DNA from: JAGNRR01 sp964389575
GTDB taxonomy: Bacteria; Bacteroidota; Bacteroidia; Chitinophagales; Chitinophagaceae
Direction: 5' to 3'
DNA length: 64,000 nucleotides
Assembly: GCA_964389575.1 (NCBI GenBank)
Contig: CAYMFF010000005.1
Coordinates: 1 to 64,000 of the forward strand
The position numbers were made by a program, and so were the translations under genes. The notes beneath the pieces are model-generated. The model ran no database searches. It was not told the origin of the DNA and saw only the letters and a program-made list of their open reading frames with translations. Position 1 is the first letter of the stretch. Each line of letters starts with the position of its first letter. Shown here piece after piece: positions 17,714-26,562 of this stretch.

Positions 17714-20700
17714 TTATCCGTGCGTTTCAGTTTTATGTTCTTGCTTATGATTTGCTTTTCCACCATGCTCTTCTCCGTGTGCTTCTAAATGAGCTCTTCC
17801 CTCTACATGATCTGTATTTCTAATCTTACTTAAATAATTAATATTTGGTAGCGTATGAATTTCTTCTAATGTATAGAATACTCTTTCTTTTTGTTCTTCA
17901 TGACGCACCTTATAAATCTCACTAGATTTATCATTTACATTACCAAAAGTAATGGCTCCAGTTGCACATGCTGTTTGACAAGCTGTTTGCGCTTCGCCAT
18001 CTTTCATTACTCTACCTTCTTTTCGAGCATCACGCTTCGCTGTTTGTAATTTCTGAACACAGAAGTTACATTTTTCCATAACCCCACGACTACGCACTGT
18101 AACATCTGGGTTCAACACCATTCTAGTTACATTATTATTCACGCCATCACGACGGCCATCTTCATATAAATTATGAACAAAACTATCTGCACCATTAAAA
18201 TCACGCCAGTTAAATCGACGTACTTTATACGGGCAGTTATTCGCACAATATCTTGTACCAATACAACGGTTGTAAGCCATTTGGTTAATTCCTTCTGAGC
18301 TATGATTGGTTGCATTTACCGGACACACATTTTCACAAGGAGCATTATCACAATGCTGACAAAGCATCGGCTGGAAAACTGTTTGGATTGAAGAAGAATC
18401 TTCCACGTCACCACTGAAGTAACGATCGATACGAATCCAATGCATATCATGCACTTTCATCACACGCTCTTTACCAACAACCGAAACATTATTCTCTGCC
18501 TGACAAGCAATTGTACAAGCACTACAACCAGTACATGTGCTTAAGTCAATACTCATTCCCCATTTAATACCATGATTAGGATGTTGATCCATATGGTAAA
18601 GGGTACCATTATCTCTAAAAGCTTCTTGCCATTCTTTTTCTTCTTCTGGCTCATCGTGTCCGTGTCCGCCGTGTCCATGATCATCTTTTTTGTGGTCGTC
18701 ATGTTTTGCACCATGTGCATCACCATGATCACCTTCTGCATGATCTCCACCATGATGATTTACACCATTAGCAGCTGTATAATGACCTAGTTCGTGTTCA
18801 CGTTTGTTAGCCAAATGGTCTGGGTCTTTTTGGAACTCAGCCAATGTATATTCATGTAATATGGGTCGCTCTTGATAAGAGTGATGTGTTTGTGTTACCG
18901 CCAATGGATAGGTTTTACCAGCACTTTTTACAGAGGCTTTAGTAGTGTATGCAATACCGGCCGCTGAAGCTTCTGCTAGTTGAGCAACTTTTACTCCAGT
19001 AACAACTTCACCGTTGTTGGCTGCCATACCAACACCCTCGCCACGTCCGTAACCCAGCGCAAGACCAATCACATTGTCGTGCATTCCAGGGATTACTAAA
19101 ACAGGCATATCCACCGAACCATTTTTGGTTTTGATAGTTACAACTTGTTTTTCTCTTTCTACCTCATTTAAATCAGTCCACTGAGCGCCAAACTTCTTAG
19201 CCAAATTTTGCGACATGATCGCGTAATTATCCCAAGTACATTTCGAAATTGGATCAGGCATTTCTAATAGCCAAGGATTATTACTCCAAGGACCACCAGC
19301 ACCAATTCCTACTTTCTCATATAATACAACTTCAACATCATCTTTGGCCATTGACGGCATAGCCGCGACTGCTGCAATTGCTTCTCCTGCACTTGCAGAA
19401 GCGCCTCCACTCATGCTGATACTCTCGGGCTCAATCAAACCATATTGCAACGCTTCGTCAAATGATTTTTGACCACCTAGCTTTCCAGTCCAATAGTTTT
19501 GATAATAATCATACCAAGTACCTTCTTCACCAGCCCATGTCATTAAACTCTCTTGCCATTGACGTGTGTCAAATAAATTATTAATCGTAGGTTGTATAAA
19601 TGAAACATAACCGCTAAATGGTTCTGCATCTCCCCAGCTTTCTAAGAAATGATGTGTTGGTGCTACTACAGTACAAACTGCTGCTGTTTCGTCTTTTCTA
19701 TCGCTTAGCGAAACGCTTAATTTCGCTGATTTTAATGATGATTTTATTTTATCACCTAATGGATGATCATATACCGGATTACAATCGTGGAATACAACCG
19801 CATTCACACCGCCACCACTTAATGCATCTATAAAAGATTGCATATCAGTATCGCTTCCTTGCTTTGTCAAGTTAGCATTGGCTGTAGAAATGGTAGTTCC
19901 AAATGCACCAATTTTACTATTGATTGCATTTACAATCGCTTGAATATTTTTATCGTTACTACCACATACAACTAAACCACTTCCTGAAGAAAGTGCTTTT
20001 GCTGTCATAGCAATTCCTTTATTAATATATTCATTATTCAGATTGGGCGACCCTCCGTCCATTGCGCTTAATAAAGCCGAAGCAATCGCTCCTAACTCGG
20101 AAGGACGACAAACTATTCGTTCATCAGAGTTCATTCCTGAAAGAGACATCACACCTTCAAACTGAATGTGCTTACTCATCTTTCTATTTTTCTTAGAAAC
20201 TTTTCGTCCTTTACTATATTGCTTAGTATTCAAAGCTGAACTTCCCCAAGTACCCAAAAAGTCAGCACCCAAAGAAACTATTGTATCCGCTTGGTCAAAA
20301 CGATACATGGGCAATGCTCTTGTACCAAAACTAGCTTGGTTAGCATCTAAGGCACCACTGTAAGATACCGCATCGTATTGAACATGTGTTGCGCCAGAAG
20401 CTGCAACAAACTTATTTATAATATCATTTCCTGAAGGGCTATTTACAGAGGAGCTTACTAGGTAAACATTTCCGCTTAGGCCAGATTTTACTTTATCATC
20501 AACTGCTTTCCAAGTAGATTTTTTACCTCCAACCAATGGTGCTTGCAATCGAGCGGCATCGTATAGGTTTAAAACTGACGCTTGCATTCTTGCATCAGAA
20601 GCTCCTTCAAATAATTTACTATCTGTATTTCCTTCGATTTTAATCGGACGACCATCGCGCACTTTCACTAATGCCGGAATGGCTATACCACCATCTACAA

Positions 20701-20989
20701 AAGTAGATGCATAATGCAACGGAACACCCGGTGTTACGTCTTCGGGCTTGATAGCATACGGCAATGCTTTACGAACGGGCATTTCACAACTCGCCGCTAG
20801 AGTAGCTGCCACGGTTGTAAAGCCTAAATACTTTAAAAAATCACGACGAGTAGTAGGTGCATTTTCTATGCTTTCTACATCAGCAAAAGGAACATCCGAG
20901 CTTTCTTCAAACTCGTTTTTCACCTTGGCCAAGTATTCTTCGCTCGGGTTGATTTCCTCTATTCCTCTCCAATATTTTTTTGTGCTCAT
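17714..20989 (-). CDS. actB: alternative complex III Fe-S / molybdopterin-like subunit ActB
   Basis: The 1091-residue protein is the usual ActB fusion. Residues 47-68 hold a twin-arginine signal (TTRRDFLKYLG) ending at a lipobox-like AASC. Residues about 80-730 resemble a molybdopterin oxidoreductase domain that in this family holds no cofactor. Residues about 810-1050 form a ferredoxin-type domain with four Cys clusters: CTGCSACTIAC, CQHCDNAPCENVC, CIGTRYCANNC, and CNFC ... CQTAC. It carries electrons from ActC to ActA in the periplasm. A His/Asp-rich insertion (about 740-783) separates the halves. Confidence 0.97.
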   Translation of the reverse strand: MSTKKYWRGIEEINPSEEYLAKVKNEFEESSDVPFADVESIENAPTTRRDFLKYLGFTTVAATLAASCEMPVRKALPYAIKPEDVTPGVPLHYASTFVDGGIAIPALVKVRDGRPIKIEGNTDSKLFEGASDARMQASVLNLYDAARLQAPLVGGKKSTWKAVDDKVKSGLSGNVYLVSSSVNSPSGNDIINKFVAASGATHVQYDAVSYSGALDANQASFGTRALPMYRFDQADTIVSLGADFLGTWGSSALNTKQYSKGRKVSKKNRKMSKHIQFEGVMSLSGMNSDERIVCRPSELGAIASALLSAMDGGSPNLNNEYINKGIAMTAKALSSGSGLVVCGSNDKNIQAIVNAINSKIGAFGTTISTANANLTKQGSDTDMQSFIDALSGGGVNAVVFHDCNPVYDHPLGDKIKSSLKSAKLSVSLSDRKDETAAVCTVVAPTHHFLESWGDAEPFSGYVSFIQPTINNLFDTRQWQESLMTWAGEEGTWYDYYQNYWTGKLGGQKSFDEALQYGLIEPESISMSGGASASAGEAIAAVAAMPSMAKDDVEVVLYEKVGIGAGGPWSNNPWLLEMPDPISKCTWDNYAIMSQNLAKKFGAQWTDLNEVEREKQVVTIKTKNGSVDMPVLVIPGMHDNVIGLALGYGRGEGVGMAANNGEVVTGVKVAQLAEASAAGIAYTTKASVKSAGKTYPLAVTQTHHSYQERPILHEYTLAEFQKDPDHLANKREHELGHYTAANGVNHHGGDHAEGDHGDAHGAKHDDHKKDDHGHGGHGHDEPEEEKEWQEAFRDNGTLYHMDQHPNHGIKWGMSIDLSTCTGCSACTIACQAENNVSVVGKERVMKVHDMHWIRIDRYFSGDVEDSSSIQTVFQPMLCQHCDNAPCENVCPVNATNHSSEGINQMAYNRCIGTRYCANNCPYKVRRFNWRDFNGADSFVHNLYEDGRRDGVNNNVTRMVLNPDVTVRSRGVMEKCNFCVQKLQTAKRDARKEGRVMKDGEAQTACQTACATGAITFGNVNDKSSEIYKVRHEEQKERVFYTLEEIHTLPNINYLSKIRNTDHVEGRAHLEAHGEEHGGKANHKQEHKTETHG

Positions 20990-21022
20990 ATTATATTATT
21001 TCGCTCCAATTATTTATTAATA

Positions 21023-22303
21023 CTAATAGTGGCATTTTTGACACTCCAAACCTCCAATATCACTCACCTTCACGTTTTCTCTTTTACCGTCTTTAATTTC
21101 TTGATGATACTTCTCAAATATTGAGTAGTAATGATTATCAGCAAACTGAACATTCGTCTCACGGTGACAATTGATACACCATCCCATACTTAGTTCTGAA
21201 TGTTGCTTGACCTCATCCATTTCTTCAATATTACCATGACATTGCTGACACGCCACTTTACCAGACACTACGTGCACCGAGTGGTTGAAGTAAACGTGAT
21301 CCGGTAAATTATGAATCTTAATCCATGGAATAGCTGTTGCCAGAATTTCATTGGTTTTTGGATCACGGTTGTAGGCTTTCTTTTCAGGATTCCAACCAGC
21401 ATATTTATATAACTTTTGAATTTCTGCCGTACCGTTCACTTCTTCTCCTTCGGCAGTGTATAAAGGATGCTCTTCGGCTCCCGTGTATTCATTAATCTGT
21501 TTGTGACAATTCATACAAACATTCGTGCTTGGCACCATTGCATGACGCCCTTTTTCTGCTGCACTGTGACAGTATTGACAATTTATTTTATTAATACCAG
21601 CATGCACCTTATGCGAATAGAATATTGGTTGCTCTGGCATATAATCTTTCTGACGACCCATGTCTACACCTCCTTGAGAGATATAAACACCCACACCAAT
21701 GAAGCAAAGGATAGCAAACAATGCGATATATACTTTATTTCTGTAAAAAGGAATTGATTTCTTAGTAGGAAGGCCCATTTTATCATTGGCATTCTTATTA
21801 AGCATTTTGTTTACTTGTGATAAAACAAAAGCCGCTAATAATAACACAAGGGTCAGCAATGCATATAACCAGGTGTTACCTCCAGAAGAGGCTTCAGTTT
21901 GTACAACTTTTTCTCCACCGCCACCTCCGCCAGGTGGTTCGTAAGAATTTACGTAACTAATTATCGCATCAATCTCCTCATTCTTTAAGTTTGGGAAAGC
22001 CGTCATGGCTGTTTTGTTCCACTCGTTATAAAGGTCGTTTGCGTATTTATCGCCCGAAGCGATTACAACTGCTGAATTCTTAATCCACTTGTACAACCAA
22101 TCTTGACTAGGCACTCTACCATCTACACCTTTTAGTGCTGGTCCTGTTCCATCCTTCAATGGGTGGTGACAAGATGCGCAGTTTGCTTGGAACAATGCTT
22201 TACCATCCTGGGCATCAGCCACGCTGGGCGTGGCAAATAAAGTAAGAAAAAAAACAAAAACTGTTAATATTCGTATATGAACTCTACACTGTGGTATGCG
22301 CAT
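21023..22303 (-). CDS. actA: alternative complex III multiheme cytochrome c ActA
   Basis: The 426-residue protein has a signal peptide and six CxxCH sites. One (CASCH, 42-46) lies in an N-terminal class I cytochrome domain with a likely Met ligand (MTAFPNLKNEE). Two membrane segments follow (about 144-165 and 190-210). Then comes a pentaheme domain: CQYCH near 241, CMNCH near 263, CQQCH near 354, CINCH near 374 and CQKCH near 423. ActA in the characterised complexes is described as pentaheme, so the N-terminal heme domain looks like a fusion. It is the first gene of the operon, with a promoter 30 nt upstream. Confidence 0.95.
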   Translation of the reverse strand: MRIPQCRVHIRILTVFVFFLTLFATPSVADAQDGKALFQANCASCHHPLKDGTGPALKGVDGRVPSQDWLYKWIKNSAVVIASGDKYANDLYNEWNKTAMTAFPNLKNEEIDAIISYVNSYEPPGGGGGGEKVVQTEASSGGNTWLYALLTLVLLLAAFVLSQVNKMLNKNANDKMGLPTKKSIPFYRNKVYIALFAILCFIGVGVYISQGGVDMGRQKDYMPEQPIFYSHKVHAGINKINCQYCHSAAEKGRHAMVPSTNVCMNCHKQINEYTGAEEHPLYTAEGEEVNGTAEIQKLYKYAGWNPEKKAYNRDPKTNEILATAIPWIKIHNLPDHVYFNHSVHVVSGKVACQQCHGNIEEMDEVKQHSELSMGWCINCHRETNVQFADNHYYSIFEKYHQEIKDGKRENVKVSDIGGLECQKCHY

Positions 22304-22333
22304 TTGTATAGTTTTATGTTAAAAAAGTTCGCA

Positions 22334-22366
22334 CAAAGGTAATTACGGATTGTGGAAATTTATCAA
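22334..22366 (-). promoter_or_regulatory. promoter of the act-cox operon
   Basis: Minus strand: TTG (22366-22364), 22 nt, then exact TACCTTTG (22341-22334), ending 30 nt before the actA ATG. This matches the Bacteroidota sigma factor consensus. No other gene lies between, so it should drive all 12 genes down to 7944. The rest of the 281-nt gap up to the next gene holds nothing I recognise. Confidence 0.65.
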
Positions 22367-22584
22367 CAATTGTCAAGAAAAAATGACATTCTAAAATTTG
22401 ACACGAATCCTTTGTTTAATTGGATTTCGTGATGTAGCTCGATATTCATTATCGCAATAAAAATGGGATGTTTCCACAAATCTGTGGGACCCTACTAGGC
22501 CCGTACTTTTTTTGTTTGAAAAAAATAAATTACACCCGGACGATATAATAGTTGGTTTTGCAAAAAAATAGCTCAAATTAGAAT

Positions 22585-23574
22585 CTACTTCCTTTTCAAA
22601 TTCACTGGATGGGGTGGTGGAAGTCTCGATGGACCATTGACGGTTTGATCAACTAAAGATAGATTCACAGTTCCGGAACGACCATCTCTACCATACTGCA
22701 TAATCATACGGCTACGCTTTATTCCTTCATTTTCGAGATAATTGGCTATGGCATCTACGCCTGCCCAACTTCTTTGTTGCGCCATATAAGAAGAATTGCC
22801 GTTTCCAGAAATTAGTACTTTTTTCAAAGGTTGTTTAACTAAATCTTTTAGGAGACTTTGTAATTGAAACTTTGCTCTGCTTAAGATTGGGTTGGTCACA
22901 TAAGGAACATAAATAGTTTGATAATCAGCGGTCGCTTTTCGAGGTAGTCCAACACCATGCGGGCAATTCCAAATACATTCCCCTAATGGGTTCAATACAA
23001 AGGTTCTTCCCTTGTAAGTAACTTTTGCCCAACCGTTTGAAAAACTATCAATTCTTTCAAACCCAAATGGAACCATGAATTGATAATTCGTACCGAGCAC
23101 GCCATACGTTCCTTCATCTTTTACAATACTATAGTCATTTATAAAATCTCCAATGGAATCCATGGGTTCATAGTGATGATAGTCGCTTGCTGTAAATCCT
23201 CTTTCACCAATAATTTCCATTCCCTCTTGAATATCAGGATATTCTGAATAATCTATAACAACAACCGCTAGACCATTATAATAAGGTCGTGCCATTTTAA
23301 ATTTGGGCGGTCCAGCATCCCAATAGTCCTCATCATGAAAAGGTGTGCCATCTTTTTTTATATAAAACCACATACCGTTTTGTTTTACCGATGCCGAACC
23401 TTCACTAAAATTAAAAGCCGAATCATAGATAGCAGGAATTACGGTTTGACCATTTTGCTCAAATCCATACTTTCCATTTTTACTTATTATTGTCAAGTTT
23501 GAATCAGTAGAATGTTGCGCAACTAATTGCGCAGCAAACAGGAGTAGAAAGAAAAGTATGATAAAATATTTCAC
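22585..23574 (-). CDS. exported WG-repeat protein with OmpA-like C-terminus
   Basis: The 329-residue product has a signal peptide (cleavage after LVAQ, about 20). The first two thirds hold WG-type repeats (KNGKYGFEQNGQTVIPAIYD, KQNGMWFYIKKDGTPF, KDEGTYGVLGTNYQFMVPFG, SNGWAKVTYKGRTFVLNPLG). The last about 75 residues (ISGNGNSSYMAQQRSW ... AIANYLENEGIKRSRM) resemble the peptidoglycan-binding OmpA domain, though its usual Asp is replaced. It starts with GTG; a TAnnTTTG element lies 8 nt upstream. Function unknown; cell-envelope location is inferred. Confidence 0.7.
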   Translation of the reverse strand: MKYFIILFFLLLFAAQLVAQHSTDSNLTIISKNGKYGFEQNGQTVIPAIYDSAFNFSEGSASVKQNGMWFYIKKDGTPFHDEDYWDAGPPKFKMARPYYNGLAVVVIDYSEYPDIQEGMEIIGERGFTASDYHHYEPMDSIGDFINDYSIVKDEGTYGVLGTNYQFMVPFGFERIDSFSNGWAKVTYKGRTFVLNPLGECIWNCPHGVGLPRKATADYQTIYVPYVTNPILSRAKFQLQSLLKDLVKQPLKKVLISGNGNSSYMAQQRSWAGVDAIANYLENEGIKRSRMIMQYGRDGRSGTVNLSLVDQTVNGPSRLPPPHPVNLKRK

Positions 23575-23582
23575 CTTGCCAA

Positions 23583-23590
23583 CAAAAATA
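23583..23590 (-). promoter_or_regulatory. -7 promoter element TATTTTTG
   Basis: Exact TAnnTTTG, 8 nt before the GTG start of the WG-repeat protein. Confidence 0.45.
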
Positions 23591-23607
23591 CAGGTTAAAG
23601 TGTATTG

Positions 23608-24537
23608 CTAAACCAAAAACGAAAACGCGATAAACGAAACATAACTCGCAAGCAGTATAACACCCTCCCAGCGGGTAAGTTTTTTGTTCCAGAGCATAAA
23701 GGCAAACATCAAGGTGGCTCCTATCATTATAAGAATGCTCGTACTTTTAATTTCTACCGGTACCGAAATTTCACCCACCATTCGGCTAATACCGCCTATA
23801 GCAATCACATTATAAATATTAGAACCTAACACATTACCCACGGCAATTTCTGCTTTGCCTTTTCGCACGGCGGCCAGACTGACAAATAGCTCAGGGAGCG
23901 AGGTGCCAAGTGCTACTGCCGTCAAGGCAATGATGGCAGGAGAAATATGGAAATAATCACCAATTTTAATCACACTAGCGATATTGTATTTAGCACCAAA
24001 ATAAACGCCTAGGCCACCAAGCAATAAAATGACCACTGTTTGCCAAGTAAGTTTAGGGGTTACTTCATCGCCCAAATCTTTTCCTTTGGACAATGAAAGT
24101 ATCACGAATAGTAATGTAAGACCAAGAAAAGTTACGCCTTCCCAAAAAGCAATTTTCAAATCCCAAATAGCGTAAAAAAGAAAAGCGGTAGTTCCCAAGA
24201 GAAACGGTAAATCCAATCGTTTAAAATTAAACTTGATTTGGATGGACTTGCCCAAAAATGCCACCGTTCCGATTATGAGCAATATGTTGGTTATATTAGA
24301 ACCGACAATATTTCCTACCACAATTTCTGACTCTCCGTGCTGCACCGCTAGAATAGAAGAAACCATTTCCGGCAAAGAAGTTCCAAGCGCAACGACCGTA
24401 ACTCCTATAACAAAAGGTGGCAAACCCAAAGCCAAGCCTAATTTCTCTGAAGCCTCTATAAACTTACCCGAGGCAAAAACCAACAAAGCCAAACTAGCTA
24501 TGAAAATTAGTGCAAGCAATAAAATATTATCGGGCAT
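23608..24537 (-). CDS. calcium/sodium antiporter family protein
   Basis: The product is a CaCA-superfamily exchanger with the duplicated alpha-repeat motif: GTSLPEMVSSILAV near the start and GTSLPELFVSLAAV in the second half, each followed by GNxxGSNI(Y/T)N. This is the YrbG type that exchanges Ca2+ or another cation for Na+ or H+ in the inner membrane. I chose ATG 24537 (MPDNILL, 309 residues) over a longer reading from 24657, because the family starts directly with the first helix and the longer frame would run into the divergent tpx gene. Confidence 0.92.
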   Translation of the reverse strand: MPDNILLLALIFIASLALLVFASGKFIEASEKLGLALGLPPFVIGVTVVALGTSLPEMVSSILAVQHGESEIVVGNIVGSNITNILLIIGTVAFLGKSIQIKFNFKRLDLPFLLGTTAFLFYAIWDLKIAFWEGVTFLGLTLLFVILSLSKGKDLGDEVTPKLTWQTVVILLLGGLGVYFGAKYNIASVIKIGDYFHISPAIIALTAVALGTSLPELFVSLAAVRKGKAEIAVGNVLGSNIYNVIAIGGISRMVGEISVPVEIKSTSILIMIGATLMFAFMLWNKKLTRWEGVILLASYVSFIAFSFLV

Positions 24538-24597
24538 GAAGCGAAGATAAGGTTTGATTTCTCTTGCTAGCTTGTAGTTTAAGCAAGACATAAAACT

Positions 24598-24605
24598 TAC
24601 CTTCG
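24598..24605 (+). promoter_or_regulatory. probable -7 element TACCTTCG before tpx
   Basis: One mismatch to TAnnTTTG, 14 nt before the tpx ATG, with a TTG 23 nt further upstream at 24572-24574. Confidence 0.35.
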
Positions 24606-24619
24606 CCAAAAATATTATT

Positions 24620-25117
24620 ATGGCACAAGTAACAATGAAAGGAACTCCGGTAAACACAAAAAGTGAATTACCCGCAGTAGGTAGCGATGCAAAAGATTTT
24701 AATTTAGTAGCCAGTGATTTATCTACTAAAACACTCGCAGATTATAAAGGACAAAACGTAGTGATGAATATTTTCCCAAGTGTAGACACGGGTGTTTGCG
24801 CTACTTCAGTTCGTAGTTTTAATGAAAAAGCAGCGGGTCTTGAAAACACCAAAGTGTTATGTATCTCAAGGGATTTACCATTTGCCCAAGGTCGTTTTTG
24901 CGGTGCAGAGGGAATTGAAAATGTAGAAATGCTCTCTGATTTCAGAACAGGTCAGTTTGGTGACGACTATGGTTTAAACTTTGTAGATGGACCTTTTACA
25001 GGTTTAAGTTCTCGTTGTATCGTAGTGGTTAATGCAGAAGGCAAAGTAGTACATACCGAGCAAGTTTCGGAGATTGTAGACGAGCCAAATTATGACGCTG
25101 CTCTGGGTAGTTTATAA
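24620..25117 (+). CDS. tpx: thiol peroxidase
   Basis: The 165-residue protein is a full-length atypical 2-Cys peroxiredoxin. The peroxidatic Cys60 lies in PSVDTGVCATSVR and the resolving Cys94 in RFCGAEG. It reduces hydroperoxides using thioredoxin, in the cytoplasm or periplasm; there is no signal peptide here. It is a single-gene unit with its own promoter-like element and a clear terminator at 25143-25167, and is divergent from the cation exchanger. Confidence 0.97.
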   Translation: MAQVTMKGTPVNTKSELPAVGSDAKDFNLVASDLSTKTLADYKGQNVVMNIFPSVDTGVCATSVRSFNEKAAGLENTKVLCISRDLPFAQGRFCGAEGIENVEMLSDFRTGQFGDDYGLNFVDGPFTGLSSRCIVVVNAEGKVVHTEQVSEIVDEPNYDAALGSL

Positions 25118-25142
25118 GAATTTTACCAAACTAAATTTTATT

Positions 25143-25167
25143 AGCCACGCTATCGCGTGGCTTTTTT
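25143..25167 (+). terminator. terminator after tpx
   Basis: Perfect 8-bp stem AGCCACGC / GCGTGGCT with a 4-nt loop followed by six T. Confidence 0.9.
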
Positions 25168-25243
25168 ATCACCACTCATCATCCATTAGCAACCACTTAC
25201 GTTAATACTTTCAATAGCTGTGACGAATGGACTGTATTCGCCG

Positions 25244-25251
25244 TAAATTTG
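25244..25251 (+). promoter_or_regulatory. -7 promoter element TAAATTTG
   Basis: Exact TAnnTTTG, 10 nt before the ATG of the metallophosphoesterase gene. Confidence 0.45.
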
Positions 25252-25261
25252 TGCATCGAAC

Positions 25262-26509
25262 ATGATAGCACGCACACTCATAATGTTTGGTACTGGGTTC
25301 CTAATCCTATATGCTTATAGAGCCGTGCATCGCGTTACAAAAAATTGGTCCAAGACACCGCGTAAGCTTAGTCGCATTTTGTTCTTGGTGCTCACCTTTT
25401 TCGTTTACATAAGCACCACCTACGTTTCTGCAAATTTTGAAACGTTTCGTGACAATGAATTACTAATGGATTATACCATTGTCGGAGCCATTACGCTTTC
25501 CGTTACTGTATTATCCATTTGTATTGTTCAGCTTGTGGCTGATTTGGTTTTGCTTTCACGGTATTTACATTTTCGTTTTAAGAATAAAGACTTAGCCAGC
25601 GGAGGAAGCGAAATGACTCGACGTACTTTCATTAGTAAAATGGCGCTAGCCACAGGAGGTGTTATGCTTGGTTCTTTTTTGTGGGGTATGACTAAAGGAA
25701 AATATGGATGGCGTATTTTAAACAACAAACTCTCTTTTAGTAATCTTCCTGCATCTTTTGACGGGATGAAAATTGTTCAGATTTCTGATTTACACTTAGG
25801 TAGTTTTAAAGAAAACTTTGAACCCTTGGAAGAAGCGGTGCAAATGATTAATGATTTAAAACCGGATTATATCTTTTTTACAGGCGACCTGGTCAATGAA
25901 ACTTATAAAGAAGCAGAGCCGTGGGTACAGGTTATAAAAAAATTACAAGCACAAAAAGGGAAATTCTCTATTTTAGGTAATCATGATTATGGTTGGGGAC
26001 GCATTCCAGAAGAGGAAAAGGAAAACAACAGCGTAAACGTGGCAAGAATTAATGAAGAAATGGGTTTTAAAATTTTATTGAATCAGCATGAAATTTTAGA
26101 GCATGAAGGTGAAAAAATAGGACTCATTGGCGTTGAGAATTGGGGCTACTCAGACAAGAATTGGTTTCCTACTAAAGGTGATTATAAAAAATCGGTTGAG
26201 AACATGGAGGCCGTTCCTTTTAAAATTTTATTAAGTCACGATCCCACCCATTGGGAAAAGAAAATACTGGACATAGAACATGATGTGGATCTTACATTGG
26301 CTGGGCATACCCATGGTGGTCAGATGGGGATTTCAATTCCTGGTTTGTTTGAATTAAGTGCTGCTACGTTTTTCTATAATCGTTATGCTGGTGCATATAA
26401 AGAAGGCAAGCAACACTTATATGTAAATCGTGGGCTTGGCTTTTTAATTTTTCCTGGACGCGTAGGCATGCCTCCTGAGATTACATTGCATACATTGAAC
26501 CGAGCGTAA
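25262..26509 (+). CDS. membrane-anchored metallophosphoesterase (YkuE-like)
   Basis: The 415-residue protein has N-terminal membrane helices (about 5-22, 38-58, 73-98), then a calcineurin-like phosphoesterase domain with all metal motifs: ISDLHLG, TGDLVN, GNHDYGWG, LSHDP and GHTHGGQMG. A twin-basic stretch (MTRRTFISKMALATGG, about residue 118) precedes another hydrophobic segment, so the catalytic domain probably sits outside the inner membrane. Related proteins hydrolyse phosphoesters such as UDP-sugar or lipid precursors; the substrate here is unknown. It is preceded by its own promoter element. Confidence 0.9.
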   Translation: MIARTLIMFGTGFLILYAYRAVHRVTKNWSKTPRKLSRILFLVLTFFVYISTTYVSANFETFRDNELLMDYTIVGAITLSVTVLSICIVQLVADLVLLSRYLHFRFKNKDLASGGSEMTRRTFISKMALATGGVMLGSFLWGMTKGKYGWRILNNKLSFSNLPASFDGMKIVQISDLHLGSFKENFEPLEEAVQMINDLKPDYIFFTGDLVNETYKEAEPWVQVIKKLQAQKGKFSILGNHDYGWGRIPEEEKENNSVNVARINEEMGFKILLNQHEILEHEGEKIGLIGVENWGYSDKNWFPTKGDYKKSVENMEAVPFKILLSHDPTHWEKKILDIEHDVDLTLAGHTHGGQMGISIPGLFELSAATFFYNRYAGAYKEGKQHLYVNRGLGFLIFPGRVGMPPEITLHTLNRA

Positions 26510-26562
26510 GAACCAAATTATGCAAAAACTGATATTCATAGTTTTTATTACTTTTAATTAGA

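Noticed and set aside
18553..18790. Open frames on both strands within the ActB His-rich region
   Set aside because: They arise from the biased CAT/GAT codons of the His/Asp tract; they lack a promoter and overlap a certain gene.
22391..22576. 61-codon frame upstream of actA on the minus strand
   Set aside because: No coding character, no promoter, and a low-complexity composition; the actA promoter lies downstream of it.
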